This document shows, in pieces, positions 8,571 through 17,326 of a stretch of 64,000 bases of DNA. The stretch spans positions 4,429,074 to 4,493,073 of the forward strand of contig NZ_CP041186.1 in NCBI RefSeq assembly GCF_006517175.1. Reading direction: 5' to 3'. The DNA comes from Persicimonas caeni (GTDB lineage: Bacteria; Myxococcota_A; Bradymonadia; Bradymonadales; Bradymonadaceae). Each line of letters opens with the position of its first letter. Within the stretch, counting starts at the first letter, position 1. Position numbers and translations under genes: made by a program. The notes below the pieces were generated by a model, which was not told the DNA's origin, ran no database searches, and saw only the letters and a program-made list of their open reading frames with translations.

Positions 8571-9277
8571 GACTGGCCGGGAAGGTCGCACCCTTCGTCG
8601 TCGCAGGCGTCGCCCTGCGGCGCGTCGATGGCTCGTTCCTTCTCGCGCACGGTCTCCAACGCCGAGAGCAAGGTCTCGGAGGCCTGGGCGCCGGGGATGC
8701 CGTATTTGCCCTCGATGAGGAAGAACGGCACGCCGGTCACGCCGATCTGGCGGGCTTCGGCGCGGTCGTATTTGACCGCGTCGACGAACCGGTCGCCGTC
8801 GAGCATCTCGCGCACTTCTTTGGCGTCGAGCCCCACCTCGCCGGCGAGCTTGGCGAGCTCGTCGCGGTCGCTGATGGGGCGGCCCTCGGTCATGTAGGCG
8901 CTCAGGAGGCGCTCCTTCATCTCGCCCTGCTTGTTTTGTCCGTCGGGGCCGTGTTCGCTGGCGAAGTGGATGACCCGGTGGGCGTCGAAGGTGTTGCCAC
9001 CCTGGGCGTTGTCGAAGTCGAAGTCGAGGCCCTCGTCGGCGGCGTTCTGCTCGACGCGCTGCATCATGGCGCGCGCCTGCTCGACGCCCACGCCGTACTT
9101 TTTGGCGAGCTCCTCGACGAGCGGGCCGCTCGGCTTGTCGGGCGCGCTCGGATCGAGCTGGAAGCTTCGCCAGGTGATGTCGACCTCTTCGTCGAACTCC
9201 TCGAGGGCGGCTTCGAGCCGGCGCTTTCCGATATAACACCAGGGGCAGACGACGTCGGACCAGATTTCGATCTTCAT
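8567..9277 (-). CDS. FrnE-family DsbA-like oxidoreductase
   Basis: A 236-residue thioredoxin-fold protein beginning MKIEIWSDVVCPWCYIGK, with the active-site CPWC at residues 11-14. The cis-Pro region is VTGVPFFLIEGKYGIPGAQ. This is the FrnE branch of the DsbA family (cytoplasmic, related to 2-hydroxychromene-2-carboxylate isomerases), which catalyses thiol-disulfide exchange. The C-terminus has an extra CDDEGC pair. The start at 9277 is preferred because GGAG lies about 8 bp upstream and the family begins exactly there. It is the first gene of a two-gene unit with the deaminase. Confidence 0.85.
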   Translation of the reverse strand: MKIEIWSDVVCPWCYIGKRRLEAALEEFDEEVDITWRSFQLDPSAPDKPSGPLVEELAKKYGVGVEQARAMMQRVEQNAADEGLDFDFDNAQGGNTFDAHRVIHFASEHGPDGQNKQGEMKERLLSAYMTEGRPISDRDELAKLAGEVGLDAKEVREMLDGDRFVDAVKYDRAEARQIGVTGVPFFLIEGKYGIPGAQASETLLSALETVREKERAIDAPQGDACDDEGCDLPGQS

Positions 9278-9372
9278 GGTGGGCTCCGTGCAGCTTGCGC
9301 GCATCACGCGCAAAGGGGGTTGTTCGCCCAAACGATTAACATTCTCGGCGCGCTTGCCACAACCAGCGGCCA

Positions 9373-10107
9373 TCAGATGACAAGCAGCAGCCCCGCGTAG
9401 GCCGCTGTGCCCAAAAGGAAGGCGCTGAATCGGCTCTCGCGCTCGGCGGGGAGTTCCTCTTTGAGCACGTTCATGACGATGCCGCCGGCCAGAAAGGCGG
9501 TGATGGCCAGCAGGGTGATCTCGGAGACCTGCACGGCCATCCCCACCGCCCAGCCGGCCAAGATGACGCCGGCCAGAATCCAGCGCCCGTAGCGTTTGTA
9601 GGCGCGCTTATGTTCGTGGCGAAGGCCGTAGTCGGTGACCAAAAAGTGCAGCCCGATGGCCACGGCGTACAGCACGAGCTCGTCGAGGCTTCGGCGTTCG
9701 CCGTGGACGAGCAGGTAGCCGATGATGAGGTTGTAGACCGAGTACGAGGCGATATGCAGCCAGAAGACCCAGTCATCGTACTCCTCGCCGGGCTCCTCGG
9801 TGCCCGAGAATGCCTCCTTGGGGCGCCTCTGCCGCGCGGCGCGCTCGAGCCCGTAGAAGACGACCAGCCCGACGAGCGCGACCAAAAAGGCGGGCGTGGC
9901 CACCACACCCAATTGGTCGTGCTCGGCCAAGACCTCCTCGGCGTGGGCGACCTCCGGCAAGAGGTGCAAAAAGACGTAGGCGACTGAAACCCCGCCGGCC
10001 GCCGACAACCAGCGGCTCCGCGGAATCACGTCCAGAAAGCGAAGTTTGCCGCCGAAGAGGTGAGTGAGCGCGAAGACGATGGCTACAGCCAAGCCGATGA
10101 ATTCCAT
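9373..10107 (-). CDS. Polytopic membrane protein, ZIP-like, function uncertain
   Basis: About 244 residues with roughly seven or eight hydrophobic helices. Polar residues lie inside them (YVFLHLLPEVAHAEE, GLHFLVTDYGLRHEHKR, FLAGGIVMNVLKEELP). His and Glu in such positions, and the final ALE-like KEELP helix, recall ZIP-family metal transporters, but the match is loose. The ATG at 10107 is chosen because the first helix follows at once. An in-frame ATG at 10188 would add 27 polar residues. It is separated from frnE-like 8567 by 95 bp and reads in the same direction. Confidence 0.55.
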   Translation of the reverse strand: MEFIGLAVAIVFALTHLFGGKLRFLDVIPRSRWLSAAGGVSVAYVFLHLLPEVAHAEEVLAEHDQLGVVATPAFLVALVGLVVFYGLERAARQRRPKEAFSGTEEPGEEYDDWVFWLHIASYSVYNLIIGYLLVHGERRSLDELVLYAVAIGLHFLVTDYGLRHEHKRAYKRYGRWILAGVILAGWAVGMAVQVSEITLLAITAFLAGGIVMNVLKEELPAERESRFSAFLLGTAAYAGLLLVI

Positions 10108-10262
10108 GGGGTTTGGGGATGTCGGTTGCGAGCTTTCATCTCCTGAAATGTAGCTCGCTCCAGGGGCCGAACAAGCTGCGGTTGCCATAGCCGATGGGAG
10201 ACGGAGGCTGCGGCGACGCGAGGGCGTCGTGCGCAGATGTCAACAAAAGTAGGCAAAGTCGC

Positions 10263-10291
10263 TTGACGTCGGAGATCTTAAAAGTTACTCA
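10263..10291 (+). promoter_or_regulatory. Candidate promoter of the eCIS operon
   Basis: TTGACG at 10263 is followed after 17 bp by TACTCA at 10286, in a locally AT-richer stretch 84 bp before the first eCIS start. The -35 box is close to the sigma-70 consensus; the -10 box is poor. The genes downstream run to 44321 on the same strand with few gaps, so a promoter is expected here. Confidence 0.25.
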
Positions 10292-10374
10292 AAGGCCATG
10301 AGTTTGGATGTTTAGTGGGACCGGCGCTGTCCGACCGTCCACCTGGTGAAGGTGGAGTTCGAGGCCGTGTAGTA

Positions 10375-10983
10375 ATGAGTGATTACCATATTCTGCACTC
10401 GATCACGTTGCATCTGCGCGACTTGCTCTTCGAAGGGCTGGCCGCCGATGCGACGTTGAAGACGCACTTCACTCAGCAAGTCGACGTCTCGTTGGAGTCG
10501 CCGGCGACGCTGCTGGGCGAAGGGCAAGCGGCCGGTTCGGAGCCGCTGTCGTTATATTTGTACCAGGTGGTACCCAACGCTCACCTGAACAACCGCCCGA
10601 AGATCCCCGCCGGCCCCGGCACGCTGGCGCATGTTCCCACCAGTCTCGACCTGCTGTACCTGCTGACCCCGCTGCACGACAAGCCGGAGGTGAATCTTCG
10701 TATCCTAGCGAAATCAGTGCAGATTCTTGCCGCTCACCCTGTCATCTCGGAAGCGTTTCTCGACTCCGACCTGCGTCCGCGACGTCCGGAGGTTCGCCTG
10801 CTGATGCAGCCCCTCGACCTCGAGGGGATGACCCGCATTTGGAACGCGTTCAACCGACCGTACCGACTGTCGCTGGGCTATATGATCCGGCCGGTCTCGA
10901 TCGACAGCCTGCGCCCCGACGAAGAGTTGGCGCCGGTGCGCGAGCGCCTCGTCGACGTCCACCGCGTCGAGGAGATCGAGTGA
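10375..10983 (+). CDS. eCIS tail terminator, Pvc16-like (DUF4255 family)
   Basis: A 202-residue protein starting MSDYHILHSITLHLRDLL, with LSLYLYQVVPNAHLNN, LYLLTPLHDKPEVNLRILAKSVQIL and LTIW-like MTRIWNAF. This is the conserved pattern of the DUF4255/Pvc16 N-terminal family. These proteins cap the sheath and tube at the end away from the baseplate and fix particle length. Residues upstream of this ATG in the same frame show no family conservation, so the start is placed here. It opens the eCIS operon and its stop overlaps the next GTG start by 4 bases. Confidence 0.9.
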   Translation: MSDYHILHSITLHLRDLLFEGLAADATLKTHFTQQVDVSLESPATLLGEGQAAGSEPLSLYLYQVVPNAHLNNRPKIPAGPGTLAHVPTSLDLLYLLTPLHDKPEVNLRILAKSVQILAAHPVISEAFLDSDLRPRRPEVRLLMQPLDLEGMTRIWNAFNRPYRLSLGYMIRPVSIDSLRPDEELAPVRERLVDVHRVEEIE

Positions 10984-11654
10984 GCGGACAGGGGAGGATT
11001 TCCAGGAGCACCACGCTCGTCAGCCAAGCACTCATCAGCGGACGCGTCGTCGACGCCATCGACGCCGGCGCGCCGCGATCGGAGGTCGACGTGCGCCTCG
11101 TCGACCGGGACAGCGGCGAGTCGTACCCGCTCGATGTAAATGTTCGAAGTGACGGGGTTTTCGCCTTTTTCGGAGATCCTGTGTCTGCATTTGAAGACAT
11201 TGGGCGGGCGTATCGCCTGCGGCTCGAAGCGAGCGCCGACGGCTATTTGGACGGCGCAGTCGACTTGAGCGATTTCAGCATCCCGTCTGACCAGCCCGCC
11301 CAGGCCGACTTCGCCTCGAGCTTCGACGCTGTGGCGGACGCGACTTATCGGCGCTTCAGCGACACGTTGCCCATCGAAGGCCAGCTCATCGAGCTCGAGC
11401 GCGAGCCGGTGAGGCTGAGTCTGCTCGTCCTCGACGCCGCCGACAATTCGGCCCTGGCGGGCGCCAGCGTCACCCTCGACGGGGTCACCCAGCAGACCGA
11501 CGCGGGCGGCGAGGTCGTCTTCGACCCGCTGCCGAGCCAAAAGACTGTCACGATCGACGTGAGCGCGACCGGCTACGACGATGCGCGCATCGAGCACCTC
11601 ATCGACTACGAGGCCGCCGAGAACCGTCGGCGGATCGCGTTGAGGCAAGAGTAA
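10980..11654 (+). CDS. eCIS-associated protein with carboxypeptidase-regulatory-like domains
   Basis: A 224-residue protein starting at a GTG coupled to the previous stop (GTGA). Two Ig-like segments are visible: residues about 15-95 (ALISGRVVDAIDAGAPRSEVDV...DGVFAFF) and about 140-215 (LLVLDAADNSALAGASVTLDG...GYDDARIEHLI). Both follow the CarboxypepD_reg/PEGA pattern of a turn, GAxVxLDG and a final G-Y-x-D strand. Such domains decorate surface proteins. Placed between the tail terminator and the sheath, it may decorate the particle or help attach it. It has no signal peptide, as expected for eCIS parts released by lysis. Confidence 0.65.
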   Translation: MSGQGRISRSTTLVSQALISGRVVDAIDAGAPRSEVDVRLVDRDSGESYPLDVNVRSDGVFAFFGDPVSAFEDIGRAYRLRLEASADGYLDGAVDLSDFSIPSDQPAQADFASSFDAVADATYRRFSDTLPIEGQLIELEREPVRLSLLVLDAADNSALAGASVTLDGVTQQTDAGGEVVFDPLPSQKTVTIDVSATGYDDARIEHLIDYEAAENRRRIALRQE

Positions 11655-11693
11655 CCCCAACGGAACGAGTAACCTCAACAAGGAAGGGACACC

Positions 11694-14111
11694 ATGCCCG
11701 AGTACCTGCATCCCGGCGTCTACATCGAGGAACAACCGGCGCCCCAGACCATCAACGGAGTGAGCACGAGCACGGCCGGTTTCGTCGGTGCGACGGCCAA
11801 GGGGCCGACGAGCGGTCGACCCACGCTGGTGACCAGCTTTGCAGACTTCAAGCGCCAGTACGGCGGCCACCTGGGGGAGAGTTTCGGCAGTGCGCGCTTT
11901 TTGGCGTACGCCGCCGAGGGGTTCTTCAACAACGGAGGCAAGCGCCTGTACGTCAAGCGGGTGGTCGCCGACGACGCGGTCGCCTCGCAGTTGACCTTCA
12001 ACAACGGGTTCACCACGCGGCTGGCCGAGCCGATCTCGGGCGGCGACCAAGTCGTGCTGCGCAGCTTGCGCGGCATCGAAGTGGGTACGACGGTGCGCTT
12101 CGCCGACCCGCAGGCAGGCGTCGATGAGACGGCCACCGTCGAGGGCTACGACCACGCCTCGGGGCGGGTCACGCTCGACGCCCCGCTCACGGAGACGTTC
12201 ACCGTGGGCCGCTGCCAGGTGAGCATCGACGGCACCACCTCCGCCGACGCCGGCGCGACGACGCTGCTGTTGCGCGCCAGCAGCGAAGGTGAGTGGGGGG
12301 ATGAGGTGTCGGTGACGCTGAGCGACCAGGACGGCGCGCTCGTGGCGACCGCCAGCGACGCCACGGCGCTCGAGGTGAAGGTCGACCAGGCACCCGTGGC
12401 GGTGTCGCTCGACGAGGGGCCCGCCCAGGGCGACGACGAATTGACGACCTCGACGGCCAACGCTCTCGAAGAGGGCGACGTCATCTCATTCGACCACGCG
12501 GGCGTCGACGAGCGCTACGTGGTCGCCGCGGTCAGCGGCAAGGCAGTCACGTTGGCGACCAAGTGCGCCAGCGACCAGAGCGCGACCGCCGAGGTGCACA
12601 AGCTGACCGCCGCGGTCGCCGGGGCCGACGACCCGGCGGTGACCTTCGAGGCGTTTAGCTCGGACCTGGAGGCCGGCGACGTGGTGCGCGTGCGCACCGG
12701 CGACGGCGTGCAGACCCTGGTGGTCAAGGCGGTCAGCGGCGCGGACGTGACCTTCGAGACCGACGATTACCCGCTGCGCTTGCCGATTACGACCGATTCG
12801 ACGTTGACCCACGCGCACGCCGGGGAGGCCGGCGCCGCGTCGCTGACGGTCAGCTCGACGGTCAACCTGTACGAGGGCGCGATCGTCGAGATCGACGACG
12901 GGACCCACAAGCAATACGGCCTCGTCGACACGATCGTCGATCGCAGCCACCTCGATCTGGCCGACAATCTGGGGCGGACCGTCCCCGCCGGCGCCAGCGT
13001 GCGTGTCGTCGAGTTTCGGCTCACCGCCGCCTACGACGGCACCACCGAGCAATTCGGGAACTTGAGCCTCAACGAGGAGAGCGAGCGTTTCGTCGAGACG
13101 ATCGTCAACGGCGAATCCGAGTTGATCACCGCCGAGGTGCTCGCCTTCGATACGGCCAATCTGGCCGCGTCGCTGCCGCGGCTCGAAGAGGGGATTTCAC
13201 AGACCACGCTGGGCGGGGGCGACAACGGCAGCGCGCCGAGCGCGCTCGATATTGTCGGCGAGGACAACGGGCCGGGCAACCGCAGCGGCATCCACGCAAT
13301 GGCGGTGATCGACCAGGTCAGCATTCTGGCGGCGCCTGGCTTCGGCGACCAGGTGGTCCACGACGCGCTGTTGACCCAGTGTGCGCTGCTCAAAGACCGC
13401 TTCGCGGTGCTCGACCCTCCTGCGGCGAGCGATCTGCAGCAGGTCCAGCAGGCGCGCGGCAACCTCGATTCGCTGTACGGGGCGATGTACTACCCGTGGC
13501 TGGTCCAGCTCGACGCGCGCGACGGCGCCGAGTTGCCCGTGCCGCCCAGTGGTCACGTCGCCGGGATCTATGCCCGCGTCGACAACGAGCGCGGCGTGCA
13601 CAAGGCCCCGGCCAACGAAGTGGTTCGCGGCATCGTCGATCTCGAGGTGGCTCTGACCGACGCCGATCAGGACATCCTCAACCCTCACCCGACCAATATC
13701 AACGTCATCCGGGACATGCGCGCTCGCGGCCGGGGCATCCGTGTGTGGGGCGCGCGCTGCGTGACCTCGGACAACGCTTGGAAGTACGTGCCGGTGCGCC
13801 GGCTGTTCATCTTCGTGGAGGAATCACTCGAGGAGGGGCTGCAATGGGCGGTCTTCGAGCCCAACGGTCACGCGCTATGGACGCGGGTTCGCCGCACCAT
13901 CTCGGGCTTTCTTCGCACGTTGTGGCGAGACGGGGCCTTGGCCGGGCGCACCCCCGAGCAGGCCTTCTTCGTTCGTTGCGACGAGACCACGATGAGCGAG
14001 CAAGACCGCGCCAACGGACGGCTCATCGTCGAGGTGGGCATCGCCCCGTTGCGCCCGGCCGAGTTCGTCATCATTCGCATCGGCCAAAAGACGCTGGACA
14101 GCGCCGAATAA
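11694..14111 (+). CDS. Contractile sheath protein 1, Pvc2-4-like, with long internal insertion
   Basis: An 805-residue sheath subunit. The N-terminus (LHPGVYIEEQPAPQTINGVSTSTAGFVGATAKGP) and C-terminal third (VPPSGHVAGIYARVDNERGV, then VPVRRLFIFVEESLEEGLQW) are classic phage-sheath sequence. The end, AEFVIIRIGQ, supplies the strand that links neighbouring subunits. Between residues about 110 and 460 lies beta-rich sequence with repeated segments such as GDVISFDH, GDVVRVRTGDG and GAIVEIDDG. It more than doubles the core size and would face outward on the assembled sheath. AAGGAAGGG lies 5-13 bp before the ATG. Confidence 0.93.
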   Translation: MPEYLHPGVYIEEQPAPQTINGVSTSTAGFVGATAKGPTSGRPTLVTSFADFKRQYGGHLGESFGSARFLAYAAEGFFNNGGKRLYVKRVVADDAVASQLTFNNGFTTRLAEPISGGDQVVLRSLRGIEVGTTVRFADPQAGVDETATVEGYDHASGRVTLDAPLTETFTVGRCQVSIDGTTSADAGATTLLLRASSEGEWGDEVSVTLSDQDGALVATASDATALEVKVDQAPVAVSLDEGPAQGDDELTTSTANALEEGDVISFDHAGVDERYVVAAVSGKAVTLATKCASDQSATAEVHKLTAAVAGADDPAVTFEAFSSDLEAGDVVRVRTGDGVQTLVVKAVSGADVTFETDDYPLRLPITTDSTLTHAHAGEAGAASLTVSSTVNLYEGAIVEIDDGTHKQYGLVDTIVDRSHLDLADNLGRTVPAGASVRVVEFRLTAAYDGTTEQFGNLSLNEESERFVETIVNGESELITAEVLAFDTANLAASLPRLEEGISQTTLGGGDNGSAPSALDIVGEDNGPGNRSGIHAMAVIDQVSILAAPGFGDQVVHDALLTQCALLKDRFAVLDPPAASDLQQVQQARGNLDSLYGAMYYPWLVQLDARDGAELPVPPSGHVAGIYARVDNERGVHKAPANEVVRGIVDLEVALTDADQDILNPHPTNINVIRDMRARGRGIRVWGARCVTSDNAWKYVPVRRLFIFVEESLEEGLQWAVFEPNGHALWTRVRRTISGFLRTLWRDGALAGRTPEQAFFVRCDETTMSEQDRANGRLIVEVGIAPLRPAEFVIIRIGQKTLDSAE

Positions 14112-14140
14112 CCCACTGAATCGATTCGAGGAGAGAGATC

Positions 14141-14581
14141 ATGGCGGTTGGAGAACGCATCGACCCCTACGCCCAGTTCAGCTTTATCGTGCGCATCGAC
14201 GGCGTCGACGTGGCCGGGTTTACCGAGGCCAGCGGCTTTGTGGCCGAGTCCGACGTCATCGAGTACCGCGAGGGCTCCGACGAGCACACCATGCGAAAGC
14301 TGCCCGGGCTGCTCAAGTACAACAACATCAGCCTCAAACGCGGGATTACCAACAACGACGCGTTGTGGAAGTGGCGAAAGACGACCCTCGACGGGCAGAC
14401 CCAGCGGCGCGACGGGGCAATCGTGTTGCGCGACGAGGCGGGCAACGAGGTCATCGCCTGGTCGTTTCGCGCCGGTTGGATCGCCAAGTACGAGGGCGCC
14501 ACGCTCGACGCGAAGTCCTCGGAGGTGGCCGTCGAGACGATCGAGATCGCCCACGAAGGCCTCGACTACGAGGTGCTCTAG
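14141..14581 (+). CDS. Inner tube protein 1 (T4 gp19-like, Pvc1-like)
   Basis: A 146-residue protein of normal family length. It contains DPYAQFSFIVRIDGVDVAGFTEASG, YREGSDEHTMRKLPG and the C-terminal AWSFRAGWIAKYEG...AVETIEIAHEGL, which define the T4 gp19-like tail tube fold. Hexamer rings of this protein build the rigid tube that the sheath drives into a target. GAGGAGAG precedes the ATG by 4-6 bp, giving the strong ribosome binding site expected for a major structural protein. Sheath 1 is 29 bp upstream. Confidence 0.95.
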   Translation: MAVGERIDPYAQFSFIVRIDGVDVAGFTEASGFVAESDVIEYREGSDEHTMRKLPGLLKYNNISLKRGITNNDALWKWRKTTLDGQTQRRDGAIVLRDEAGNEVIAWSFRAGWIAKYEGATLDAKSSEVAVETIEIAHEGLDYEVL

Positions 14582-14589
14582 GGAGCCCG

Positions 14590-16626
14590 ATGACCACCCG
14601 ACCCACCACACCCGGCGTGTTCTGGGCGCCGTCACGGCCCCAGGCGAGCCGCCCGCAGGTGCGCAGCGACGTGGCCGCGTTGCTCGGTTTTGCCGAGCGC
14701 GGGCCGCTGCACGAGCCGGTGCGCCTGCAGAGTTGGCGCGAGTTCGAGTCGGTCTTCGGACGCGCGGTACCCCGGTATCATCTGGGGCGCGCGGTGCGCG
14801 GGTTCTTCGCCAACGGAGGCCGGGTGTGCTGGGTGGTGCGCATCGCCGCGCCCGAGGCAGCCTTGGCGGCGAGCGTCAAGCTCGCAGACGCCGAGGCCGG
14901 CAGTTGGAGCGTCCGGGCGAGCAGTCCCGGGATTTGGGGTGACGAGTTGCGTGTGGAGGTGACCGAGAAGGTCGCCGGAGCGACGTTGGCGAGCCCGTGG
15001 GGCGCGAACACCCTGCAGGCCGAGGCGCTGGCAGGTTTCGAGGCGCACGCACGCCTTCGCCTGCAGGCCGAGGGCGCCCAGCCCGTTTACAGCGAACTTG
15101 TCGGGCTCGACGCGCTCGGCGGGACCCTGCAGATCGCCGAGCCGCTGGCCGACCACGGCCTGGCCGGCCAGCCCGCCGGATCGATCTCGGTGGAGGTCGT
15201 CGAGTTCGAGCTGACGGTGTGGAGAGACGACGCGGTCGTCGAGCGCCTCGATCGGCTGTCGAGCTCGAAAGCGCACCCGCGTTATGCCGCCGAGGTGGCC
15301 CGAGAGGCCGAGTACGTTCGCATCGAGCCGTCGGCGGGCGCGGTTCACCCGCTGTCGAGCTCGCCTGTCGCGCTGGGCGGTGGCGCCGACGGGCTCGCGC
15401 AGGTGGCCGTCGAGCACTTCGTCGGCGGCGCGGGGCTCTCCTGGGGGCTGTCGACCGTGGCGGCGAACCAAGAGATCGGCCTGCTCGCCTGCCCAGACTT
15501 GATGCCGGTCGTCGAGGAGATGGCGATGCCCGCCCCCATCGCCGGGCGAAGCTACGATTGCAGCGATCTCGACGCCCCCGCGCCCGTCGAGGTCGATGGC
15601 GTTGTGGTCGACGCCGGCGGGGAGGCGCTCGCGGGGGCCACGGTGCACCTGCCCGGGGTCAGCGTCGAGTCGGCCGCCGACGGCGGTTTTCGGCAGACGG
15701 TCAACCCGGTCGACGGCAAAGTAGGGGTGCGAGTGGGCCTCGACGGCTACACGACCTACGAGGCCACGTTGAGCGTGGCCGAGCTCGGCCAGACGATCGT
15801 GGTCGAGCTTCGCCGCAAGGAGCGCGCCCCTCGGTTTTCGGCGCGTGTCATCTTTTCGGTCCAGCAGGCGATGGTCGAGCAGTGTGAGCGGCGCCGCGAC
15901 CGCTTTGCGATTCTGGACGCTCCGGTCGACCCGCTGCGGCGCGACTTGCGCGCGGTGCGCGACTGGCGGCTACGCTTCGACAGCGCCTTCGGCGCGCTCT
16001 ATTACCCGTGGATCTCGGTGCCCGACTCGCAGGCATCCGGCGCCGTGGTGCGCCCGATGCCCCCGAGCGGGCACATCGCCGGGGCGTTCGCCGCCACCGA
16101 CCTGACCGAAGGGCCGCATCACGCCGCCGCCAACCTCGCGCTGCGCGGGGTCCGCGGGGTCAGCGCCCAGCTCGAAGACGAGCTTCACGGGGTGCTCAAC
16201 GAGGCGGGCGTCAACGTGCTGGCTGCGCTTCCCGGCCGCGGGGTGCGGCCGCTGGGAGCGCGTACCCTGAGCAGTCAGACCGCCTGGCAGTTCATCCCGG
16301 TGCGCCGCCTGGTCAACCAACTTCGCGAAGAGATCGAGGTGGCGCTCAGTTGGGCGGTCTTCGAGCCCAATGACCCCACCCTGGCGCTGCTGGTGCGCGC
16401 TTCGCTCACCGCGCTGGTCGACCGACATTGGCGACGTGGTGCGCTCGCCGGCCAGACCGCCGAAGAGGCCTACCGGGTGGTGTGCGACCAGACCACGACC
16501 ACCGAGCAGGACCGCGCCAACGGGCGGTTGGTCGCCGAGGTATGGGTGGCGCCGGCGGTGCCGCTCGAGTTTATCGGCCTGCGCCTGGGGATGACCACCG
16601 ACACGCTGTCGTTCGAGGAGGTGTGA
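14590..16626 (+). CDS. Contractile sheath protein 2 with inserted Ig-like domain
   Basis: A 678-residue sheath paralogue. Sheath motifs are TPGVFWAPSRPQ at the start, LGRAVRGFFANGGRVCWVVRI near residue 75, PPSGHIAGAFAATDLTEG and IPVRRLVNQLREEIEVAL, ending EFIGLRLGM. An insertion at about residues 330-410 (VEVDGVVVDAGGEALAGATVHLPG...GLDGYTTYEATLS) is a carboxypeptidase-regulatory-like domain of the type seen in the gene at 10980. Known eCIS use a second sheath near the baseplate. The ATG at 14590 follows AGGGAG and gives the family N-terminus; the frame is open further upstream only as a shadow of the tube gene. Confidence 0.93.
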   Translation: MTTRPTTPGVFWAPSRPQASRPQVRSDVAALLGFAERGPLHEPVRLQSWREFESVFGRAVPRYHLGRAVRGFFANGGRVCWVVRIAAPEAALAASVKLADAEAGSWSVRASSPGIWGDELRVEVTEKVAGATLASPWGANTLQAEALAGFEAHARLRLQAEGAQPVYSELVGLDALGGTLQIAEPLADHGLAGQPAGSISVEVVEFELTVWRDDAVVERLDRLSSSKAHPRYAAEVAREAEYVRIEPSAGAVHPLSSSPVALGGGADGLAQVAVEHFVGGAGLSWGLSTVAANQEIGLLACPDLMPVVEEMAMPAPIAGRSYDCSDLDAPAPVEVDGVVVDAGGEALAGATVHLPGVSVESAADGGFRQTVNPVDGKVGVRVGLDGYTTYEATLSVAELGQTIVVELRRKERAPRFSARVIFSVQQAMVEQCERRRDRFAILDAPVDPLRRDLRAVRDWRLRFDSAFGALYYPWISVPDSQASGAVVRPMPPSGHIAGAFAATDLTEGPHHAAANLALRGVRGVSAQLEDELHGVLNEAGVNVLAALPGRGVRPLGARTLSSQTAWQFIPVRRLVNQLREEIEVALSWAVFEPNDPTLALLVRASLTALVDRHWRRGALAGQTAEEAYRVVCDQTTTTEQDRANGRLVAEVWVAPAVPLEFIGLRLGMTTDTLSFEEV

Positions 16627-16628
16627 CG

Positions 16629-17126
16629 ATGACCGGACCTAACGCCACGCGCCTGCTGACCGATCCGGTCCCCGCGTTCAACTTCTTGGTCGTCTTGCTC
16701 GACCCCACCTCGAGCGGGCCGCGCTCGGTGGCGGGATTCTCCGAGTGCAGCGGCCTGGAGGCGACCATGCAGGTCGAGGAGTACGCCGAAGGGGGCAACA
16801 ACGACCGCGTCCACAAGTTTCCGGGGCGCTTCACGTTCAGCAACCTGACGCTCACCCGCGGGGTGACGTTGGATCCGACGCTGAGGCTGTGGCACCGGCG
16901 CACCCTCCAGGGAGAGGTGGTGCGCTACGACGGGCTGGTCATCTTGCTCAACGAGGCGCGGCTTCCGGTGCTCGCCTGGCGTTGGGAGCGCGGGCTGCCG
17001 GTCAAGCTGAGCGGGCCCACGCTCGACGCCACGTCGAGCCAAACGGCCATCGAGACGCTCGAGATTTCGCACGAGCGTATCGAGCCCTATTCGACCGAGC
17101 AGATCGGACTAGAGGTATTGGGATGA
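16629..17126 (+). CDS. Inner tube protein 2 (gp19-like, Pvc5-like, tube initiator)
   Basis: A 165-residue protein of the gp19-like tail tube family (FNFLVVLLDPTS, VAGFSECSGLEATMQVEEY, HKFPGRFTFSNLTLTRG, IETLEISHERIEPY). In PVC-type systems the second tube protein forms the layer that joins the tube to the baseplate hub, and the position after sheath 2 and before the LysM hub protein agrees. The ATG lies 2 bp after the sheath 2 stop. Its stop overlaps the next ATG (ATGA). Confidence 0.92.
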   Translation: MTGPNATRLLTDPVPAFNFLVVLLDPTSSGPRSVAGFSECSGLEATMQVEEYAEGGNNDRVHKFPGRFTFSNLTLTRGVTLDPTLRLWHRRTLQGEVVRYDGLVILLNEARLPVLAWRWERGLPVKLSGPTLDATSSQTAIETLEISHERIEPYSTEQIGLEVLG

Positions 17127-17323
17127 GCGAGAAGACCAACGTGAGAATCGGCAAGGTCACCACCGACGTGCGGGTCACCGACGCTTCGGCGATGCTCCAG
17201 CCGCAGGTGTTGCAGCGCATCGTCGGCGCGGTCATCTCCGAGTTGGAGGCGCGTGAGCGCAGCCAGAAGGCTCTGGCGCGCGAGCGCGCCCTGGGCGACG
17301 ACGACCAGAGCGGGTGGGGGTGA
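17123..17323 (+). CDS. Small Pvc6-like protein (DUF5908-type)
   Basis: A 66-residue protein at the place Pvc6 occupies, between tube 2 and the LysM hub. The sequence begins MSEKTNVRIGKVTTDVRVTD, ends in an acidic tail and has one amphipathic helix (LQRIVGAVISELEARERSQKA). DUF5908 proteins are short, with a similar beta start and helix. The exact structural role is not settled; it is thought to be a baseplate or tube-base part. Overlap with both neighbours' reading (ATGA upstream, 3 bp downstream) supports it as real despite its size. Confidence 0.8.
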   Translation: MSEKTNVRIGKVTTDVRVTDASAMLQPQVLQRIVGAVISELEARERSQKALARERALGDDDQSGWG

Positions 17324-17326
17324 GCG

